From the NCBI RefSeq assembly GCF_900215375.1, contig NZ_OBEF01000001.1:248001-312000 (forward strand): a stretch of 64,000 nt of DNA. Reading direction: 5' to 3'. This DNA is from Enterobacter sp. CC120223-11 (lineage in GTDB: Bacteria > Pseudomonadota > Gammaproteobacteria > Enterobacterales > Enterobacteriaceae). Below, in pieces: positions 1 to 8,720 of this stretch; position 1 is the stretch's first letter; each line of letters starts with the position of its first letter. The translations under genes and the position numbers were made by a program. The notes beneath the pieces were generated by a model that saw only the letters and a list, made by a program, of their open reading frames with translations, was not told where the DNA came from and searched no databases.

Positions 1-130
1 GCGTGGAGATGCGGAACTCGCCCTGCGCCAGCAGATAATTGAAGGTGACCTGCTGATCGTTCTGCGCACCGAGGGTAACGGAGAGGACGAAAATCGCCAG
101 CACCAGTAAGAAAATGAGTAAATATTTCAC
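1..130 (-). CDS. lapA: Lipopolysaccharide assembly protein A, N-terminal part (cut by window edge)
   Basis: Only the first 43 codons are present. The protein starts MKYLLIFLLVLAIF and continues with SVTLGAQNDQQVTFNYLLAQGE, the start of E. coli LapA (YciS), a small inner-membrane protein that works with LapB to control LpxC turnover and lipopolysaccharide assembly. The first 20 residues form a membrane segment. The start codon read here is GTG at 128-130 (E. coli uses ATG), with GGGAAG just upstream. It lies downstream of pgpB on the same strand, the usual order. Function is from family knowledge; the sequence shown is only the N-terminus. Confidence 0.93.
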   Translation of the reverse strand, partial: MKYLLIFLLVLAIFVLSVTLGAQNDQQVTFNYLLAQGEFRIST

Positions 131-248
131 ATTACTTCCCGTCATGTGGTTTATCTGAATAAATCATGTTCGATCTTTCGCTTCCAGCCTTATAAAGTAC
201 CATCTTCCCCGCAGCGGCGAAACTGGCAACCCGGTTGCCCGATAAGGA

Positions 249-276
249 TTTGTGGGCAGAAAGCGCCGAAATCAAG
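249..276 (-). promoter_or_regulatory. Candidate heat-shock (sigma-32) promoter for lapA
   Basis: On the minus strand CTTGAT (276-271) is followed after a spacer of about 14 bases by CCCACAAA (256-249), close to the sigma-32 pattern CTTGAA/CCCCAT. E. coli lapAB is known to have a sigma-32 promoter, so the position, about 120 bases upstream of the lapA start, makes sense. This is a visual match only. Confidence 0.35.
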
Positions 277-278
277 CT

Positions 279-1046
279 TTACGTCTCATCAGACTGACGA
301 TTTCGGATATCCTGAGCCTCTTCACCCGGCGGCGTCAGCGGGCCACACACTTTCTGCGCAAGCCAGGTTGCAAACGTCACCAGCAGCCATGACATCAGCG
401 TAGCAACCACCAAATCCCTCGGCCAGTGCATCCCCAGCAGCAATCGGCTACCCATTACCGCCGTGGCCCAGACCAGCAGAACGGCAATAGTCACCGTGCG
501 CCGACGGGGCCAAAGGAGGCCTACCGCCAGTAGCGCCCAGCTGGCGGCAAACATGGTGTGGCCGGAAGGAAACGCAAAACCGGTCTCTTTTTGCCAGTGT
601 TGGCGTAAAAACAGCGGCAAATCATCCTGGTGAGAGAGCTGTTCTTTCACCAGATGCGCGCGATCCTTGCGTTTTAAAGTGTAGAACGCCTCGACGGGCA
701 CCTGCTGCGTTTTTTCCAGCCAGACAACGAAAGGGCGCGGCTCCTGGACCCGCTCCTTCACCCAGGATTTCGCTGCCTGACCGATGAGAATCGCGCCGGC
801 CAGAATGGCAAAAAGCATGATTGCCGCCCGCAGCCGAAAACGAAGACACCACAGAAACCAGCCGCAAAGCACGACGTGAGTAATAATGCCCCAGGGTTGG
901 GTCACGGTTTCCGTCACCCAGTACATTGCCTTCAGCCACCAGGTGTTGTGGCCGGGCTGCCATACCCAGCCAGAAATCCATACCGCCAGCGGCATTATCA
1001 GTAGCAGCGAGGCGCCTGCCGCAGTTCGTCGCGCAATTGAAAGCAT
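279..1046 (-). CDS. pgpB: Phosphatidylglycerophosphatase B / undecaprenyl-pyrophosphate phosphatase
   Basis: 255 residues; E. coli PgpB has 254. PgpB is a multi-spanning inner-membrane PAP2 phosphatase that dephosphorylates phosphatidylglycerol phosphate and undecaprenyl pyrophosphate. The PAP2 motifs are all visible: KSWVKERVQEPRP, then PSGH, then SRLLLGMHWPRD with the catalytic His and its Asp partner. Several hydrophobic helices surround them. The ATG at 1046 (MLSIARRTA) was chosen because it matches the E. coli N-terminus and has GGAGA directly upstream; an open frame runs 50 codons further up without homology. It is divergent from ribA. Confidence 0.95.
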   Translation of the reverse strand: MLSIARRTAAGASLLLIMPLAVWISGWVWQPGHNTWWLKAMYWVTETVTQPWGIITHVVLCGWFLWCLRFRLRAAIMLFAILAGAILIGQAAKSWVKERVQEPRPFVVWLEKTQQVPVEAFYTLKRKDRAHLVKEQLSHQDDLPLFLRQHWQKETGFAFPSGHTMFAASWALLAVGLLWPRRRTVTIAVLLVWATAVMGSRLLLGMHWPRDLVVATLMSWLLVTFATWLAQKVCGPLTPPGEEAQDIRNRQSDET

Positions 1047-1224
1047 TGTCTCTCCTTTATCCTTAAGCATCACAATCATAACTGAAAAATGCCGGAACGG
1101 TGAAAGCGCCCGTATTGTGCGTTTAAGCAGCAGATACTCTTCCGCCATTAGGTGAAGTTTCACCGTTGTGGCAAAATAGAAAGAAACAGAAGGCATCTGG
1201 ATGCCGAAGGATCTGGAGAATCAC

Positions 1225-1815
1225 ATGCAGCTTAAACGTGTGGCAGAAGCCAAACTGCCAACCCCCTGGGGCGATTTCCTGATGGTGGGTTTTGAAGAAC
1301 TGGCAACCGGGCAGGATCACGTGGCCCTGGTGTTCGGCGATATTTCCGGCAAAACCCCCGTGCTGGCACGCGTCCACTCTGAATGCCTGACCGGCGACGC
1401 CCTGTTCAGCCTGCGCTGCGACTGTGGTTTTCAGCTTGAAGCGGCTCTCGCACACATTGCCGAAGAAGGGCGCGGGATCCTGCTTTACCACCGTCAGGAA
1501 GGCCGCAATATTGGTTTGCTGAATAAAATCCGCGCCTATGCGCTGCAGGACCAGGGTTACGACACCGTGGAAGCCAACCATCAGCTGGGCTTCGCCGCCG
1601 ACGAGCGCGACTTTACCCTCTGTGCCGACATGTTCAAACTGCTGGGCGTGGACGAAGTGCGCCTGCTGACCAACAACCCTAAAAAGGTCGAAATTCTGAC
1701 CGAAGCCGGGATCAACATTGTGGAACGCGTGCCGCTGATCGTGGGCCGTAACCCGAAAAACGAGCACTATCTCGATACCAAAGCCGCAAAAATGGGCCAT
1801 CTGCTCGGCAACTAG
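1225..1815 (+). CDS. ribA: GTP cyclohydrolase II
   Basis: 196 residues, the E. coli length. The enzyme opens GTP to 2,5-diamino-6-ribosylamino-4(3H)-pyrimidinone 5'-phosphate plus formate and pyrophosphate, the first step of riboflavin synthesis, in the cytosol. The zinc cysteines are at 54, 65 and 67 (VHSEC and LRCDCGF), followed by the conserved [15 protein letters not shown] block. The ATG at 1225 ([10 protein letters not shown]) is preceded by GGAG; the in-frame ATG at 1201 would add eight non-conserved residues. It stands alone, divergent from pgpB. Confidence 0.97.
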   Translation: MQLKRVAEAKLPTPWGDFLMVGFEELATGQDHVALVFGDISGKTPVLARVHSECLTGDALFSLRCDCGFQLEAALAHIAEEGRGILLYHRQEGRNIGLLNKIRAYALQDQGYDTVEANHQLGFAADERDFTLCADMFKLLGVDEVRLLTNNPKKVEILTEAGINIVERVPLIVGRNPKNEHYLDTKAAKMGHLLGN

Positions 1816-1821
1816 CACTCT

Positions 1822-1847
1822 GGCGGCGCGATTCGACTGGCGCCGCC
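1822..1847 (+). terminator. Candidate ribA terminator hairpin
   Basis: GGCGGCGC (1822-1829) pairs with GCGCCGCC (1840-1847), an 8-bp GC stem just after the ribA stop. The following tract is C/T rich rather than a clean T-run, so termination may be weak. Confidence 0.45.
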
Positions 1848-2070
1848 TCCCCCCTTCATTTGTTACTCCTCGGTTGCCAGTCTTATGTTTTTTTATCCGA
1901 TATTTCCTGCCTGTTAATTCCCCGTAACCCCCCTGTTTCTGTACAAAGAATAACCGACATTATTGCCCGCTTATCTCCCTGAGCAAAAAACGATCAACTG
2001 TTAAGCTATGTTCACGCCTCGCAAGGAGTCACTTGTGAATTCTTTTTGTTGATAATGATGTTATTCCGTT

Positions 2071-2556
2071 ATGTCCGTATTCAAAAAAATGTGCCCCACG
2101 CTGCTGTTGCTTGTCATCGTCCTGGCTGCTTTTTCTGCAAATGCCCTCAATCTTCCACAACGCTTCACAACGCTGCCATCCTCTTCCTCTCAGCAGTTAA
2201 AATCGTCCTTGCTGAAACAGTACGCACGCTGGGAAGGAACACCGTACAATTTCGGTGGCACGCGACGCAGCGGCATTGATTGCTCAGCGTTGATGCAGAA
2301 AATTTTTTCCCACCACATTGCGCTGCCTCGAACAACGCATCAGCAAAAAAAGCGTGGCAAACAAGTTGGCAAGCATGAGTTACGCATCGGTGACCTGGTG
2401 TTCTTTAAGTCTTCGCCACGCGTGCAGCATGTGGGGGTATACATTGGCGATAGCCAGTTTATACACGCCTCGCAGAAAGTGGGCGTCACCATTTCACGGC
2501 TGGATAATCCTTACTGGGCGCCGCGGTATGAAACCGCACGGCGAGTCATTCAGTAA
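2071..2556 (+). CDS. NlpC/P60 family cell-wall hydrolase (exported)
   Basis: 161 residues. Residues 1-25 form a signal peptide ending SANA; there is no lipobox, so unlike E. coli NlpC this is probably a soluble periplasmic protein. The NlpC/P60 cysteine peptidase fold follows: catalytic Cys71 in GIDCSALMQ, His120 in QHVGVYIG and His132 in FIHAS. Family members cut peptide bonds in peptidoglycan stems, typically between D-glutamate and diaminopimelate. It sits between ribA and trpS2, where E. coli has nothing, so this pair is an insertion. The ATG at 2071 has no good ribosome site; a strong AAGGAG lies at 2023-2028 before a five-codon frame (see findings). Exact substrate is unknown. Confidence 0.85.
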   Translation: MSVFKKMCPTLLLLVIVLAAFSANALNLPQRFTTLPSSSSQQLKSSLLKQYARWEGTPYNFGGTRRSGIDCSALMQKIFSHHIALPRTTHQQKKRGKQVGKHELRIGDLVFFKSSPRVQHVGVYIGDSQFIHASQKVGVTISRLDNPYWAPRYETARRVIQ

Positions 2557-2610
2557 CCTGTTAGCTTTCGGTTTATTGTTTATGAGCGGCATTTACGCTA
2601 TCGTCAGCCC

Positions 2611-2667
2611 ATGAACAGCAATACCGTTTGCCCTTCTCACCTCTCTTTACGTTGGTGGCAGCCTTAA
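2611..2667 (+). CDS. Putative Trp-rich leader peptide of trpS2
   Basis: An 18-codon frame, MNSNTVCPSHLSLRWWQP, with two adjacent TGG codons at 2653-2658 three and four codons before the end. Length, tandem Trp codons near the stop and the hairpin with T-run starting on the second Trp codon are the hallmarks of a transcription-attenuation leader such as trpL. No strong ribosome-binding site precedes the ATG; a weak -10-like TATCGT at 2599-2604 would place the transcript start almost on the ATG, giving a leaderless message, but this is speculative. Unlike other gene calls here, this one has no known homologue that I recognise. Confidence 0.6.
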   Translation: MNSNTVCPSHLSLRWWQP

Positions 2668-2700
2668 TCAAGGCCGCCTGATTTCCCCTTTTTCTTTTTT
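2657..2700 (+). terminator. Attenuator hairpin upstream of trpS2
   Basis: GGC-A-GCCTT (2657-2665) pairs with AAGGC-C-GCC (2670-2678) around the loop AATC, with one A-C mismatch, and is followed by a T-rich run (2681-2700). The 5' arm starts inside the second Trp codon of the leader frame, so a ribosome held at the Trp codons would cover it. A second possible pairing joins 2672-2681 with 2704-2713 and would compete for the 3' arm. Confidence 0.65.
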
Positions 2701-2769
2701 ATCTCAGGCCGCCGGAAGGCGTCCACTCTGTCTGCAGAACCGCTTTCTGGCGCACAACAGGAGCTTCTG

Positions 2770-3789
2770 ATGACTGATTTGACTCGACAACCTCACGTTA
2801 TCCTCACCGGCGACCGTCCAACTGGTCAGCTGCATTTAGGTCACTACGTCGGCTCGCTGCGCCAGCGCGTCGCGCTGCAGACGCAGCATCCGCAGTACAT
2901 TCTTATCGCTGATTTACAAGGGCTGACCGACAACGGTTCGCAGCCGCAGAAAATTGCCAGCAACGTGCTGGAAGTGATGGCTGATTACCTCGCCGTTGGC
3001 ATTGATCCTTCACACTCGACCATTTGCCTGCAGTCCGCCCTGCCTGCGCTGGCGGAGCTGACCATGCTGTATATGAATATCGTGACCGTCTCGCGAGTCG
3101 AACGTAACCCCACGGTCAAAAACGAAATTCAGCAAAAAGGTTTTGCTCGCTCACTGCCAACAGGATTTTTGGTCTATCCCATCAGCCAGGCGGCCGACAT
3201 CACCGCTTTTGGCGCCAGCCTGGTGCCGGTGGGCGACGATCAGCTCCCTATGATCGAGCAGACCAATGAGATCGTCCATAAGATGAACAGCCTGCTTAGT
3301 GAACCGGTACTGCGCCGCTGTCAGGCCCTGCTGAGCCCGGTCAGTCGCCTGCCCGGCATTGACGGCAACGCAAAAATGTCAAAATCGTTGGGCAACACCC
3401 TGACGCTTTCCGCAACTGAAGAGCAGATCCATAAAGCCGTAGGGGCGATGTATACCGACCCACAGCATCTGCGCATCAGTGACCCGGGTCAGGTCGAAGG
3501 CAATGTCGTGTTTACCTACCTTGATGCGTTTCATCCTGATGCTGAAAAGGTCGCCGCGATGAAAGCGCATTACCGACAGGGAGGCCTGGGTGACCGGCAG
3601 TGCAAAATGGCGCTGGAGGAGTGCCTGCAGGCGCTGCTGGCGCCAATTCGCGAGCGACGTAAGGAAATGATTGCCGACAAAGGCGCGCTGCTGGCGTTGC
3701 TCAAGCAAGGCAGCGAGAAGGCGCATGACCATACGCAAAAAACGCTGCATGCGGTGAAACGTGGCTTAGGATTGCCGGTGATGTTCTGA
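2770..3789 (+). CDS. trpS2: Second (auxiliary) tryptophanyl-tRNA synthetase
   Basis: 339 residues, class I aminoacyl-tRNA synthetase that charges tRNA-Trp. The ATP-binding signature HLGH is at residues 22-25 ([13 protein letters not shown]) and KMSKS at 202-206 ([10 protein letters not shown]). The sequence is clearly not the housekeeping E. coli TrpS type (GAQPSGELTIGNY) but a divergent second form. Start ATG 2770 has GGAG six bases upstream. The gene lies between an NlpC-like gene and acnA, away from the dam-operon site of the usual trpS, so it is presumably a second copy. In actinomycetes extra TrpRS genes give resistance to indolmycin; whether that holds here is inference. Expression seems governed by the Trp-codon leader just upstream. 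The symbol is descriptive. Confidence 0.88.
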   Translation: MTDLTRQPHVILTGDRPTGQLHLGHYVGSLRQRVALQTQHPQYILIADLQGLTDNGSQPQKIASNVLEVMADYLAVGIDPSHSTICLQSALPALAELTMLYMNIVTVSRVERNPTVKNEIQQKGFARSLPTGFLVYPISQAADITAFGASLVPVGDDQLPMIEQTNEIVHKMNSLLSEPVLRRCQALLSPVSRLPGIDGNAKMSKSLGNTLTLSATEEQIHKAVGAMYTDPQHLRISDPGQVEGNVVFTYLDAFHPDAEKVAAMKAHYRQGGLGDRQCKMALEECLQALLAPIRERRKEMIADKGALLALLKQGSEKAHDHTQKTLHAVKRGLGLPVMF

Positions 3790-3793
3790 ATAA

Positions 3794-3815
3794 AAGGGCC
3801 TGCACGCAGGCCCTT
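3794..3815. terminator. Bidirectional terminator between trpS2 and acnA
   Basis: AAGGGCCTG (3794-3802) pairs perfectly with CAGGCCCTT (3807-3815), with T/A-rich flanks on both sides. It lies between two convergent genes. Confidence 0.8.
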
Positions 3816-3820
3816 ACGTT

Positions 3821-6496
3821 TTAGTGGAGCATATTACGGATCACATAATGCAGGATCCCGTCATTCTGATAGTAGGTAAGCTCGGTAGTGGTATCGATCC
3901 GGCAGCGGCAGTCAATCACCTCTTTCTTGCCGTCGGCCCGGGTCAGCGTGACTGGAATCATCGCCCCCGGTTTCAGGCTTTGCAGATTAGCAATGTCGAT
4001 CTGCTCTTCCCCCGTCAGCCCCAGTGTTTTTCGGGTGACGCCCTGAGGGAACTCCAGTGGCAGGATCCCCATGCCAATCAGGTTAGAACGGTGAATACGC
4101 TCGAAGGACTCAGAGATAACCACCCGCACGCCCAGCAAGCGCGGGCCTTTCGCTGCCCAATCACGACTGGAGCCTGAGCCATACTCTTTCCCGGCGATCA
4201 CCGCCAGCGGCGTGCCCTGCTCCAGATAGCGCATCGCCGCATCGTAAATCGAAATGACTTCCGAGCCCGGCAGGTGTCGGGTCATACCCCCTTCAACGCC
4301 AGGCACCATTTCGTTACGAATACGAATGTTGGCAAAGGTTCCGCGCATCATCACTTCGTGGTTACCGCGGCGGGAGCCATAGGAGTTGAAGTCCCGACGC
4401 TCAACGCCATGGTTTTGCAGATAGCGACCCGCCGGGCTGTCTGGCTTGATGCTGCCCGCAGGGGAAATATGGTCCGTTGTGACGGAGTCCCCGAGCATGG
4501 CGAGGATCCTGGCGCCATGAATATCCTCAACCGGGTCCGGCTGTACGCCCATCTCATCGAAGAATGGCGACAGGCGAATATAAGTGGAATCCTGCTGCCA
4601 GCCGTAGGTATCCGATTGTTCGGTTTTAATCGCTTTCCACTCCGGCGTGCCCTCAAACACTTCGGCATACTCTTTGTGGAACATTTCGGTAGAGACTTCT
4701 TCCACCGCACGGGCAATCTCCGCCCCGCTCGGCCAGATATCTTTGAGGTAGACCGGGTTTCCCTTCTGGTCATGCCCCAGCGGGTCGGTCATCAAATTGC
4801 TGTTCATATTTCCGGCCAGCGCATAGGCCACCACCAGCGGCGGCGAGGCCAGCCAGTTGGTTTTCACCAGCGGATGAATACGCCCCTCAAAGTTTCGGTT
4901 CCCTGAAAGCACCGCCCCGACGGTCAAATCACCTTTTTTAATGGCCGTTTCAATCGGATCGGGCAGCGGGCCAGAGTTACCAATACAGGTCGTACAACCG
5001 TAACCGACAAGGTTGAAGCCAAGCTCATCCAGGTAAGGCGTAAGCTTCGCATGAGCCAGGTAATCGGACACCACCTTTGAACCAGGCGCGAGCGAGGCTT
5101 TCACCCACGGCTGACGCTTCAGCCCAAGCTTGACGGCCTTTTTCGCCAGCAGCCCGGCGGCCATCAATACGCTGGGGTTAGAGGTATTGGTACAGGAAGT
5201 GATGGCGGCAATCACCACCGCGCCGTCCGGCAACTGATACTGATGCCCGTTCAGCGTATAGTCCACCGGGTTGCGGTCTTTCTGGGCGGTGTTCAGCTCC
5301 AGCTCCGCGCTCTGCGAGAAGACTTTGGGTACATCGCCCAGCGCCACGCGATCCTGCGGTCGTTTTGGCCCGGCGAGACTCGCTTCGACTTCACCCATAT
5401 CCAGCGCAAGCGTGCTGGTAAAGACGGGTTCATCGCCGGTATTACGCCACATGCCCTGCGCTTTGGCATAGGCTTCGGTCAGCTCGACTTGCTCCTCGCT
5501 GCGTCCGCTGAGCCGCATATAGTCGAGCGTTACGCCATCAATCGGGAAGAAGCCGCAGGTTGCACCGTATTCAGGCGACATGTTGGCGATTGTCGCACGG
5601 TCTGCCAGCGGCAGTGAATCCAGGCCGTCGCCGTAAAATTCAACAAATTTGCCCACCACGCCGTGCTTGCGCAGCATCTGGGTGACCGTGAGCACCAGGT
5701 CAGTGGCGGTGATCCCTTCGCGCAGCTTGCCGGTCAGCTTAAAGCCCACCACGTCCGGAATCAGCATAGAAACAGGCTGGCCCAGCATCGCAGCTTCGGC
5801 TTCGATACCGCCCACGCCCCAGCCCAGGACGCCAAGACCGTTGATCATCGTGGTGTGGGAATCGGTGCCGACCAGCGTGTCCGGATAAGCAACCCACTCG
5901 CCGTTCAGCTGCTCGCTCCAGACGGCTTTACCCAGATACTCGAGGTTCACCTGATGACAAATGCCGGTTCCCGGCGGCACCACGCTGAAGCGGCTGAACG
6001 CCTGCTGACCCCAGCGCAGGAAGACATAACGCTCATGGTTGCGTTCCATTTCCAGGCGCACGTTTTCGGCGAAGGCATCATCATCGCCGAAATGATCGAC
6101 GGTAACCGAGTGGTCAATCACCAGGTCGACCGGCGAGAGCGGATTCACCTTCGCCGTGTCACCTCCAAGGCGTTTCACTGCTTCTCGCATCGCAGCCAGA
6201 TCGACCACAGCCGGAACACCAGTGAAATCCTGCATCAGCACGCGGGCGGGACGGTAAGCAATTTCGCGATCGGCATGGGCATTTTTCAGCCATCCGGCCA
6301 GGGCGTGAATATCCTCTTCGGTGACGGAATCACCGTCCTGCCAGCGCAGCAGGTTTTCGAGCAGGACTTTGAGCGACTTGGGCAGACGCGAGATATCGCC
6401 CAGGGTTTTTGCGGCGAGCGCCAGACTGTAGTAATGGTAGGTTTTGGCTTTGGTCTGTAGCTGGTCCTGACTCGCTTCTCGTAGGGTTGACGACAT
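3821..6496 (-). CDS. acnA: Aconitate hydratase A
   Basis: 891 residues, identical in length to E. coli AcnA and nearly identical in sequence. It interconverts citrate and isocitrate in the TCA cycle and is the stress- and stationary-phase aconitase; the apo form binds mRNA. The 4Fe-4S ligands are visible in [11 protein letters not shown] and [11 protein letters not shown]. The C-terminal swivel domain carries the substrate-binding run [14 protein letters not shown]. The start [10 protein letters not shown] has AAGGAGGAGC upstream. In E. coli acnA is induced by SoxRS and repressed by ArcA/FNR; I did not identify those boxes. It follows the ymiA-yciX-ymiC block on the same strand, as in E. coli. 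Confidence 0.98.
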   Translation of the reverse strand: MSSTLREASQDQLQTKAKTYHYYSLALAAKTLGDISRLPKSLKVLLENLLRWQDGDSVTEEDIHALAGWLKNAHADREIAYRPARVLMQDFTGVPAVVDLAAMREAVKRLGGDTAKVNPLSPVDLVIDHSVTVDHFGDDDAFAENVRLEMERNHERYVFLRWGQQAFSRFSVVPPGTGICHQVNLEYLGKAVWSEQLNGEWVAYPDTLVGTDSHTTMINGLGVLGWGVGGIEAEAAMLGQPVSMLIPDVVGFKLTGKLREGITATDLVLTVTQMLRKHGVVGKFVEFYGDGLDSLPLADRATIANMSPEYGATCGFFPIDGVTLDYMRLSGRSEEQVELTEAYAKAQGMWRNTGDEPVFTSTLALDMGEVEASLAGPKRPQDRVALGDVPKVFSQSAELELNTAQKDRNPVDYTLNGHQYQLPDGAVVIAAITSCTNTSNPSVLMAAGLLAKKAVKLGLKRQPWVKASLAPGSKVVSDYLAHAKLTPYLDELGFNLVGYGCTTCIGNSGPLPDPIETAIKKGDLTVGAVLSGNRNFEGRIHPLVKTNWLASPPLVVAYALAGNMNSNLMTDPLGHDQKGNPVYLKDIWPSGAEIARAVEEVSTEMFHKEYAEVFEGTPEWKAIKTEQSDTYGWQQDSTYIRLSPFFDEMGVQPDPVEDIHGARILAMLGDSVTTDHISPAGSIKPDSPAGRYLQNHGVERRDFNSYGSRRGNHEVMMRGTFANIRIRNEMVPGVEGGMTRHLPGSEVISIYDAAMRYLEQGTPLAVIAGKEYGSGSSRDWAAKGPRLLGVRVVISESFERIHRSNLIGMGILPLEFPQGVTRKTLGLTGEEQIDIANLQSLKPGAMIPVTLTRADGKKEVIDCRCRIDTTTELTYYQNDGILHYVIRNMLH

Positions 6497-6526
6497 AGCT
6501 CCTCCTTAATGACAGGGAATTGCGAT

Positions 6527-6546
6527 ACCCTGACTCTCCTCAGGGT
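6527..6546 (-). promoter_or_regulatory. Hairpin in the acnA 5' untranslated region
   Basis: ACCCTGA (6527-6533) and TCAGGGT (6540-6546) form a perfect 7-bp stem with a 6-base loop, about 30 bases upstream of the acnA start. A TATCTT-like -10 lies further upstream on the minus strand, so the hairpin would be near the 5' end of the message. Role unknown. Confidence 0.4.
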
Positions 6547-6636
6547 CTGTCTTTAAAGATAACACAGCCTTGCCGTAACGTTTTGATAACAACCCGAAAT
6601 GCTAAATCCTGACGTTTATTTACTGATGAAAAAAGA

Positions 6637-6660
6637 AAACCCGGCGAGAATGCCGGGTTT
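6637..6660 (-). terminator. ymiC terminator
   Basis: AAACCCGGC (6637-6645) pairs with GCCGGGTTT (6652-6660). On the minus strand the stem is followed by CTTTTTTC, a good T-run. It separates ymiC from acnA. Confidence 0.8.
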
Positions 6661-6669
6661 ATTGAAGAC

Positions 6670-6768
6670 TTATTTGATGAGGACCCAGACCAGCTGGCAC
6701 CAGAAAAGGAGTGAGAGTGAAAACGCCCCCATCCAGGACCAGTATTTCACGTTGCGGTTCGTATTCAT
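6670..6768 (-). CDS. ymiC: Small membrane protein YmiC
   Basis: 32 residues, too short for most gene finders. It starts MNTNRNVKYWSWMGAF and continues with one Trp-rich membrane segment (SLSLLFWCQLVWVL). It resembles the small E. coli protein YmiC from the same spot between yciX and acnA. No function is known for the family. GAGTG lies 8-12 bases before the ATG. A strong terminator follows immediately, which supports an independent short gene. Confidence 0.75.
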   Translation of the reverse strand: MNTNRNVKYWSWMGAFSLSLLFWCQLVWVLIK

Positions 6769-6895
6769 TATTCAACACTCATAGTTATTCATTTTTATTG
6801 CCTGTTCAGGCAACGGTCTTATTGCTGTAGTGTCTTTATTAACGAGTACAAAACCCAATACAGGAACAGTTAACGGTAAGCATAAAGCGAATGAA

Positions 6896-7066
6896 TTAGC
6901 GTTTTTTTTCGTCGGTATCAGCAAAGGAATCAATAAAGGCCTGCTGCTGCGTCGTCAGTTTCCAGGAGGCTGGCACTGAAGTCACCGCCCCCTTCTTACT
7001 GGCTTTGAGTTTGTCATGGGACTGACATGTTGGCTTCACCGGGAGACCCTGAGTAGAAACTGTCAT
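6896..7066 (-). CDS. yciX: Small protein YciX
   Basis: 56 residues starting MTVSTQGLPVKPTCQSHDKL and ending TQQQAFIDSFADTDEKKR. I match it to E. coli YciX by position and general sequence; it is basic, soluble and has no motif I can interpret. The ATG at 7066 lies two bases after the ymiA stop and is preceded by GGGG, so it is co-translated with ymiA. An upstream in-frame extension overlaps ymiA and is not conserved. Confidence 0.75.
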   Translation of the reverse strand: MTVSTQGLPVKPTCQSHDKLKASKKGAVTSVPASWKLTTQQQAFIDSFADTDEKKR

Positions 7067-7068
7067 CT

Positions 7069-7209
7069 TTAACCCCAAAATTTCCAGATAAGCAGAGCGA
7101 CAACCACCCAAAACAGTACGGAGCCCAGGAATACCGCTCGCCAGGCTTTTCGCTTCAGCTCAGGATCCCTCTGCAATTCATCTCGTCCTGACGGCATTGC
7201 TAACCTCAT
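7069..7209 (-). CDS. ymiA: Small membrane protein YmiA
   Basis: 46 residues, MRLAMPSGRDELQRDPELKR followed by a single membrane helix (AVFLGSVLFWVVVALLIW) and KFWG. This matches E. coli YmiA almost residue for residue. Function unknown; a small single-pass inner-membrane protein. It forms a two-gene unit with yciX (two-base gap). E. coli has the same order next to cysB. Confidence 0.88.
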   Translation of the reverse strand: MRLAMPSGRDELQRDPELKRKAWRAVFLGSVLFWVVVALLIWKFWG

Positions 7210-7512
7210 ACAATCGGCATCACTTATTGTTTGGCACCGAACAATCGGTACAATTAATCACCATTGAGATAAATCCTAATAAAAAATGTCCTGAAAATCC
7301 AGCGATTTTGTGAATCGTCCCGACTGGAATTCTGAATCTTTGACACAAAATAAATAATTGATAAGCAAAATTTGCGTAGCAGCAAAATAGTTTCTACTTT
7401 TGTCTTCATTTAACAGCAGATTAACAATCTGGCAGGATGGAAACGTGGGGAACAAAAATGCGCGGAATGCAAATGAGGCGAGTTTTAATTTACGTTAAGT
7501 GATCTATTTCAC
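7210..7512. other. Intergenic region upstream of ymiA
   Basis: About 300 bases of AT-rich DNA between the ymiA start and the cysB terminator. It must hold the ymiA promoter, but I see no hexamer pair or operator I would defend, and no coding frame with a ribosome site. Confidence 0.6.
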
Positions 7513-7536
7513 GATATCCCCGTGGCCGGGGATATC
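7513..7536 (-). terminator. Hairpin downstream of cysB
   Basis: GATATCCCC (7513-7521) pairs perfectly with GGGGATATC (7528-7536). It begins 18 bases after the cysB stop codon. The T-run beyond it is poor. Confidence 0.55.
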
Positions 7537-7553
7537 AGTAATTTCGGCAGGGA

Positions 7554-8561
<1,008 letters not shown>

Positions 8562-8670
8562 CTAATACGATTTAATAATAAGAAAGCAGTTAACTATAAC
8601 CACTATATCATTTATACCGGAGGTGTATAGATGCGAAGAAAAAATAATAACGCCGGGTTTATGCCAAAGC

Positions 8671-8693
8671 AAAGGGCCGCATTGCGGCCCTTT
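8671..8693 (-). terminator. topA terminator
   Basis: AAAGGGCCGC (8671-8680) pairs with GCGGCCCTTT (8684-8693) around a 3-base loop, 30 bases beyond the topA stop. The T content after the stem is moderate on the minus strand. Confidence 0.65.
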
Positions 8694-8720
8694 TATCGTG
8701 TTCAGTAAGTCAAAAAAGCA

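Noticed and set aside
2046-2279. 77-codon frame overlapping the NlpC-like gene in another phase
   Set aside because: Out of frame with the conserved NlpC/P60 motifs and without homology.
2704-2720. Second terminator downstream of the trpS2 leader
   Set aside because: The GC-rich pairing there is not followed by T residues; it is better seen as a competitor for the 3' arm of the attenuator.
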